From Bacillus pseudomycoides (GTDB lineage Bacteria > Bacillota > Bacilli > Bacillales > Bacillaceae_G), in NCBI RefSeq assembly GCF_002551005.1, contig NZ_NVOY01000009.1:1259-65258 (forward strand): a stretch of DNA of 64,000 bases, read 5' to 3'. Numbering within the stretch: the stretch's first letter is position 1; each line of letters starts with the position of its first letter. The position numbers were made by a program, and so were the translations under genes. Under the pieces are notes generated by a model, which saw only the letters and a list, made by a program, of their open reading frames with translations, searched no databases and was not told the DNA's origin. Below are positions 60,201 to 64,000 of this stretch, piece after piece.

Positions 60201-60776
60201 CTCTACACGATTTAAATTATCTTGCGTCTCCGCTAATTTCCCTTCCGCTTTCTTCTTGCGAATTTTATATTTCAACACACCAGCCGCTTCTTCAAAAACA
60301 CTACGACGATCTTCTGCTTTGCTACTTAAAATTTCTTCCACTTTACCCTGACTAATAATAGAAAACGCTTCACGCCCCATACCTGAGTCCATAAATAAAT
60401 CAACGATATCTTTTAAACGACAAGACTGTTTATTAATAAGAAAATCACTATCTCCAGAACGATATACTCGTCTCGTTACACTTACTTCGTTATATTCAAT
60501 TGGTAGACGTTGATCTTCATTATTTAATGTTAATGTGACTTCTGCAATATTTAATGCTTTACGTGTATCACTGCCCGAAAAAATAATGTCTTCCATTTTC
60601 GCACCGCGAAGCGATTTTACAGATTGTTCACCAAGCACCCAACGAATTGCATCTGTAATATTACTTTTCCCACTTCCGTTTGGCCCTACCACAGACGTTA
60701 CACCTGGTACAAAGTCAATCGACACACGTTCTGCAAAAGATTTAAACCCTACTATTTCTAACCGTTTTAAAAACAC
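57207..60776 (-). CDS. smc: chromosome segregation protein SMC
   Basis: Condensin ATPase, 1189 aa, that organises and segregates origins with ScpAB. Walker A in VVGPNGSGKSNI (about 31-42), two long coiled coils (about 165-500 and 675-1000), hinge between them with GGSMTGGAV, the ABC signature LLSGGERALTAIALL, and Walker B VLDEVEAALD. The GTG at 60776 (FLKRLEIVGFKSFAER) fits the family start; GGGGGAAGG lies upstream. It lies after rnc. Confidence 0.98.
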   Translation of the reverse strand: MFLKRLEIVGFKSFAERVSIDFVPGVTSVVGPNGSGKSNITDAIRWVLGEQSVKSLRGAKMEDIIFSGSDTRKALNIAEVTLTLNNEDQRLPIEYNEVSVTRRVYRSGDSDFLINKQSCRLKDIVDLFMDSGMGREAFSIISQGKVEEILSSKAEDRRSVFEEAAGVLKYKIRKKKAEGKLAETQDNLNRVEDIIHELSTQIEPLERQASIAKDYLEKKDELEKVEAALIVYEIEELHEKWEALREQFKHNKDEEVKVSTHLQKDEADLEEKRGNVQAIDESIQSLQEVLLLSSKELEKLEGQRELLKERKNNATTHCAQLEASIQELTEKVSVYEGSALEATEELMELASHVKELEQKLHDSERLLSTYEQNLDEKIEHLKGDYIELLNQQASYRNELSMLEEQFKQRDFKNQRLDKENEKYVQMRIGIAQKKSTFVEKYEHIKEQITNLLSSMQQTETALGKCKDQYSENETKLYQAYQYVQQARSRKEMLEEMQEDYSGFYQGVREVLKARNSQLHGIEGAVAELLTVPKKYEVAMEIALGAAMQHVVVQTEEHARRAITFLKQNRHGRATFLPQSVIKGRALNTEKLRMISQHSSFIGIAAELVQYDNKYENVITNLLGTVLVAHDLKGANELAKQLQYRYRIVTLEGDLVNPGGSMTGGAVKQTNSSLLGRQRELEEWNEKLTDMEGKTEKLENFVKALKQEIQEKEVKLKELRQNIDEKRVDEQKYKEEMNQLELEEHRINERLSIYDLELEGFLQDQAKIQGRKTELEETLTELQGKITELDMTITELTKQKNEQHSSKEKVQKEITELKVQAAEKHQRLSNQKETVERLTKERDETKKNLIKTKEDLAFLKQEMTSNSSGEEQITSMIEKKTHDRNQTVELISSRREQRLDLQERLEHLELEVKEAKRRHKYLLDVLKDQEVKINRLDVELENRLQHLRETYTISFEAAKQKYTLTMSSEEARKKVKLIKLSIEELGTVNIGAIDEFERVSERHTFLLEQRDDLQEAKSTLHQVIDEMDEEMKKRFSYTFQAIRTEFQLVFSELFGGGRADLVMTNPKDLLNTGIDIVAQPPGKKLQNLGLLSGGERALTAIALLFGILKVRPVPFCVLDEVEAALDEANVARFAQYLKRFSNETQFIVITHRKGTMEESDVLYGVTMQESGVSKLVSVRLDDGEELVTSK

Positions 60777-60803
60777 GAAAGGCCTTCCCCCTTTATGCAC
60801 AAG

Positions 60804-60830
60804 GAATCCCCCTAAAGTTAAGGGGGATTC
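60804..60830. other. hairpin between rnc and smc
   Basis: GAATCCCCCT (60804-60813) / AGGGGGATTC (60821-60830), a 10-bp perfect stem just past rnc, without a T run on either strand. It may be an RNA-stability or processing element rather than a terminator. Confidence 0.5.
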
Positions 60831-60831
60831 G

Positions 60832-61569
60832 CTATAAGTGCTCTTTTAATTTTTCTAACGCTTCTTGGGCAGCATGCTGTTCTGCCTCTTTCTTAGACTT
60901 CCCACTTCCAAGACCTAATGATTCGCCATTTAGTGTAACGCGCGATACAAATTCTCGGTTATGAGCCGGTCCTTTTTCTTGCAGAATTTGATACTCTATA
61001 TTCCCGCTACCATCACGCTGAATTAACTCTTGTAGTTGACTTTTAAAATCCATCACATGAGAAAAAGCACCTTCATTAATTTTTGGATAAACAACTGTTT
61101 TTAAAAATCCCCATACCTTTTCCAAACCTTGGTCGAGGTAAAGTGCGCCAACAAACGCTTCAAAGACATCCGCTAATAATGCTGGACGTTCACGCCCTCC
61201 TGTCATTTCTTCTCCCTTTCCTAAAAGGACAAGATTGCCAAATGATAGCTCATTTGCAAAGCGAACGAGAGAAGGTTCACATACAATAGCAGCGCGAAGT
61301 TTTGTTAATTCGCCCTCACTCATTGTCGGATATTTTTGAAACAAGTATTGCGAAACTGTCAGTTCTAATACCGCATCTCCAAGAAATTCAAGACGCTCGT
61401 TATCTTCATGTGGCTTTTTTCGATGCTCATTCACATACGATGAATGCGTAAATGCTTGGATCAACAACTTTTCATTTGTAAATGTAATACCTATTTTCTC
61501 TTGAAACTTTTTAAAAGCCTCTCGATATTTAGTTTCATGCTTCTTATCTCTATACTTTCTGTACGGCAT
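60832..61569 (-). CDS. rnc: ribonuclease III
   Basis: Double-strand-specific RNase for rRNA and mRNA processing, 245 aa. Catalytic [16 protein letters not shown] (about 58-73), second acidic site in [15 protein letters not shown], and the C-terminal dsRNA-binding domain ([14 protein letters not shown] to the end). The ATG at 61569 follows TGGAGGG. It is in acpP-rnc-smc order. Confidence 0.98.
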   Translation of the reverse strand: MPYRKYRDKKHETKYREAFKKFQEKIGITFTNEKLLIQAFTHSSYVNEHRKKPHEDNERLEFLGDAVLELTVSQYLFQKYPTMSEGELTKLRAAIVCEPSLVRFANELSFGNLVLLGKGEEMTGGRERPALLADVFEAFVGALYLDQGLEKVWGFLKTVVYPKINEGAFSHVMDFKSQLQELIQRDGSGNIEYQILQEKGPAHNREFVSRVTLNGESLGLGSGKSKKEAEQHAAQEALEKLKEHL

Positions 61570-61595
61570 AGGTCCCTCCAGGTATATATGCTGAG

Positions 61596-61621
61596 AAAGC
61601 CCCGTATATAAACGGGACTTT
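61596..61621 (-). terminator. hairpin after acpP
   Basis: AAAGCCCCGT (61596-61605) / ACGGGACTTT (61612-61621) with one mismatch; between acpP and rnc. Confidence 0.6.
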
Positions 61622-61629
61622 ATCAAGCA

Positions 61630-61863
61630 TTATAGATGACTCTCTATGTAAGTCACAGCATCGCCAACAGTAGCAATCTTTTCTGCTTCCTCATCAGAAA
61701 TTTCCATTTCAAACTCATCTTCTAATTGCATTACAAGTTCTACTACATCTAAGGAATCAGCACCTAAATCTTCTTTAAAGTTCGCAGCTGGTGTTACCTC
61801 TGTTTCGTCTACTCCTAGACGATCTACGATGATTTTCGTTACACGCTCTAAAACGTCTGCCAT
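61630..61863 (-). CDS. acpP: acyl carrier protein
   Basis: A 77-aa acidic ACP; the phosphopantetheine Ser is in [15 protein letters not shown] (DSL motif, Ser about residue 37). The ATG at 61863 is eight bases after AGGAGGTG. It carries growing acyl chains for FabD/FabG and PlsX upstream. Confidence 0.98.
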   Translation of the reverse strand: MADVLERVTKIIVDRLGVDETEVTPAANFKEDLGADSLDVVELVMQLEDEFEMEISDEEAEKIATVGDAVTYIESHL

Positions 61864-61995
61864 ATTCATTCACCTCCTTTAAAAAGTATAGACAAACAAT
61901 TACTGTTTTTAAATCATCCGCTCTCCTCAAGACATCATATTTAATATTGTACAGAAAAACGAGATGAAATCAACCTATTTCTATAGTTTCTTCCC

Positions 61996-62739
61996 TTACA
62001 TCACCATGCCGCCGTCAACATGAAGTGTTTGTCCAGTAATATAACGACTCGCATCTGATGCTAAAAAGGCAACTGCATTTGAAATATCTTCAGCTTCTCC
62101 AAATTTTGCAATTGGAATTAACTTTAGCATTTCGTTCTTTACATCTTCCGCCAATATATCTGTCATATCTGTTACGATAAATCCAGGAGCGATCGCATTT
62201 ACTGTAATATTACGACTTGCTAGCTCTTTTGCTGAAGTTTTTGTTAATCCAATTACACCAGCTTTTGCTGCAACGTAGTTTGCTTGTCCTGGATTTCCAG
62301 TAACACCGACAACGGAAGCGATATTAATAATGCGTCCATGACGTTGACGCATCATATAACGAGATACAGCCTTTGTACATAAAAAGACACCTTTTAAGTT
62401 TGTATTAATAACCGCGTCCCATTCTTCCTCTTTCATACGCATTAACAAATTATCTTTCGTAATGCCAGCGTTATTTACAAGAATGTCAATTTGACCAAAT
62501 GTATCAACAGTTTGTTTTATCATGTCAGCTACTTCTTCGCTACTTGCAACATTTGCTTTTACTGCAATTGCTTCTGAACCTAAATTTTTAATCTCATCAA
62601 CAACTTCATTTGCTTTCAATTCGTTTCCTGCGTAGTTTACAACCACTTTTGCACCTTGTTTTGCCAAATCTATTGCAATTGCACGGCCAATTCCGCGAGA
62701 TGCTCCCGTTACTAACGCAACTTTGTCTTTTAATAACAT
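61996..62739 (-). CDS. fabG: 3-oxoacyl-[acyl-carrier-protein] reductase
   Basis: NADPH-dependent SDR reducing 3-oxoacyl-ACP, 247 aa. [14 protein letters not shown] near residue 11, NNAGIT, and the Ser-Tyr-Lys triad around [20 protein letters not shown]. Its ATG overlaps the fabD stop (TAATG). Confidence 0.98.
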   Translation of the reverse strand: MLLKDKVALVTGASRGIGRAIAIDLAKQGAKVVVNYAGNELKANEVVDEIKNLGSEAIAVKANVASSEEVADMIKQTVDTFGQIDILVNNAGITKDNLLMRMKEEEWDAVINTNLKGVFLCTKAVSRYMMRQRHGRIINIASVVGVTGNPGQANYVAAKAGVIGLTKTSAKELASRNITVNAIAPGFIVTDMTDILAEDVKNEMLKLIPIAKFGEAEDISNAVAFLASDASRYITGQTLHVDGGMVM

Positions 62740-63683
62740 TAGCCTTCTCCTCTCAGTTTCGAAATGGTATCTTTCATTGTCTCCTCATCGTATATCGCAT
62801 ATACTTTCACAGACGGAGCGATTGATTTCATAAGACCAGCTAAAACTTTTCCAGGCCCAATTTCAATAAATGTATCTACACCAAGCTCTACCATACGTTC
62901 AATGGATGGGTACCATAATACAGGGGAATAGAGTTGCTCAATTAATTTTTCTTGGATGTCTTCTTTACGCGTAATACAATCTGCTGTTACATTTGCAACT
63001 ACCGGAATTTTTGCATCTTCAATCTTAATTTCATTTAGCACGCCTCGAAACCTCTCAGCCGCTGGTTTCATAAGTGATGAATGAAATGGACCGCTAACAC
63101 GTAGTGGAACTGCACGCTTTGCACCGTTTTCTTTCGCTCTTTCTGAAGCCAATTCTACACCTTGCTTTGTACCAGAAATTACGATTTGCTTTGCGCTATT
63201 CATATTCGCAACTTGAACAGGATAACCTTCATTTGTCACTTCCTCAGTTACCTGCTTTAACATATCAGGATCTGCTCCCAAAATAGCTGCCATGGCACCT
63301 TCGCCATTTGGCACAGCCTCTTCCATGTATTCGCCACGTTTTCTAACAGCATATACACCATCTTCAAATGATAGAGCACCTGCTGCTACTAGCGCACTAT
63401 ATTCACCTAAACTATGTCCTGCAACATAATCAGGTGTAATATCGTACTGCTCCAATACCTTTAAAATTGCAATACTTGTCGTTACCAATGCCGGTTGTGC
63501 ATTGGTCGTTAATGTCAATGCTTCTTGAGGTCCTTCAAAAATAAGCGATGAAAGAGAATCCTTTAAAATTTCATCAGCTTGACGAAATACTTTTGTAGCC
63601 TCTTCATAACTTGCTGCTAATTGACTTCCCATTCCAACTGCTTGTGAACCTTGTCCTGGAAAAAGAAATGCCAGTTTTCCCAT
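62739..63683 (-). CDS. fabD: malonyl CoA-acyl carrier protein transacylase
   Basis: Transfers malonyl from CoA to ACP, 314 aa. [12 protein letters not shown] at the start, active Ser in [14 protein letters not shown] (about 89-102), His in GPFHSSLM. It lies between plsX and fabG in the fapR-plsX-fabD-fabG-acpP operon. Confidence 0.98.
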   Translation of the reverse strand: MGKLAFLFPGQGSQAVGMGSQLAASYEEATKVFRQADEILKDSLSSLIFEGPQEALTLTTNAQPALVTTSIAILKVLEQYDITPDYVAGHSLGEYSALVAAGALSFEDGVYAVRKRGEYMEEAVPNGEGAMAAILGADPDMLKQVTEEVTNEGYPVQVANMNSAKQIVISGTKQGVELASERAKENGAKRAVPLRVSGPFHSSLMKPAAERFRGVLNEIKIEDAKIPVVANVTADCITRKEDIQEKLIEQLYSPVLWYPSIERMVELGVDTFIEIGPGKVLAGLMKSIAPSVKVYAIYDEETMKDTISKLRGEG

Positions 63684-63698
63684 TTCAAACCCTCCTCA

Positions 63699-64000
63699 TT
63701 ATTGAAGCGGTTCTTCCTCCATTACACTCTGAATAGTAGGAATAACTTCCTTTGCTACCATTTCCCGAGTTTGACGAATCGCACTAAAAATTGATTGATC
63801 ATTTGAAGAACCATGCGCTTTGATGACAGGAGCTTTCAATCCAAATAAAGCCGCTCCTCCATACTCTGAATAATCCATTTTATCTTTTAATACCATTAAT
63901 TTTGGTTTTAATACCGCTGCCGCTAGTTTGCTTGTAAATGAACTCATTAATTGCTCTTTCAGCATTGAGAATAAAGATATTGCAGTTCCCTCTAACGTTT
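63699..64000 (-). CDS. plsX: phosphate acyltransferase PlsX, C-terminal part (cut by window)
   Basis: Makes acyl-phosphate from acyl-ACP for phospholipid synthesis. Only the last roughly 100 residues are inside the window; the frame stays open to base 64000 ([17 protein letters not shown]). It has the conserved [20 protein letters not shown] and KAHGSSN blocks of the family C-terminus. fabD follows at 15 bp. Confidence 0.95.
   Translation of the reverse strand, partial: TLEGTAISLFSMLKEQLMSSFTSKLAAAVLKPKLMVLKDKMDYSEYGGAALFGLKAPVIKAHGSSNDQSIFSAIRQTREMVAKEVIPTIQSVMEEEPLQ

Overview
The window is Bacillus chromosome, almost certainly Bacillus cereus group. The gene order plsX-fabD-fabG-acpP-rnc-smc-ftsY-ylxM-ffh-rpsP-khpA-rimM-trmD-rplS-sipS-rbgA-rnhB-sucC-sucD-dprA-topA-trmFO-xerC-hslV-hslU-codY-rpsB-tsf-pyrH-frr-uppS-cdsA-dxr-rseP-proS-polC-rimP-nusA-ylxR-ylxQ-infB-ylxP-rbfA-truB-ribF-rpsO-pnp-ylxY-mlpA-ymxH-spoVFA-spoVFB is the classic Bacillus core block. 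Here it lies on the minus strand. The absence of a fla/che operon between codY and rpsB, and the AT-rich intergenic repeats, fit the B. cereus group rather than B. subtilis.

Region 1 (1 to about 10,290) is one end of a prophage-like element. It has a leftward early/replication arm: an XRE regulator, small phage proteins, a DnaD-type initiator broken by two lesions, and a DnaB-like helicase. A divergent immunity module follows (repressor at 5105, operators between 4942 and 5104). Then come a cargo pair (a 659-aa DEAH helicase plus a 105-aa partner), a frameshifted ImmA-type metalloprotease gene, and an intact 515-aa large serine recombinase whose stop lies 17 bp from the host junction. The other end of the element is to the left of the window.

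Region 2 (10,270-14,444) holds sporulation genes. The element sits inside spoVFB, the gene for dipicolinate synthase subunit B. Only about the first 142 codons remain in frame, followed by a few element-encoded codons and a stop. A 22-bp imperfect palindrome (TGGTGT-N10-ACACCA) covers the junction and looks like a hybrid serine-recombinase att site. The layout matches the known class of sporulation intervening elements (skin in sigK, SP-beta in spsM, and, from memory, vfbin in spoVFB of B. weihenstephanensis KBAB4), in which mother-cell excision restores the gene. This is the most interesting object in the window.

Region 3 (14,445-64,000) is housekeeping: RNA decay and ribosome genes (pnp, rpsO), the nusA-infB translation operon, polC, proS, isoprenoid and phospholipid genes (dxr, cdsA, uppS), rpsB-tsf-pyrH-frr, xerC-hslVU-codY, topA-dprA, sucCD, SRP genes (ffh, ftsY), trmD-rimM-rpsP, smc-rnc, and the fatty-acid operon, with plsX cut by the window edge. 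Punctuation between operons is clear: many intrinsic terminators, promoters for rpsB, rplS and rpsO, structured leaders before rpsB and rplS, and two dispersed repeat families. No tRNA, rRNA, IS element or CRISPR array was seen.
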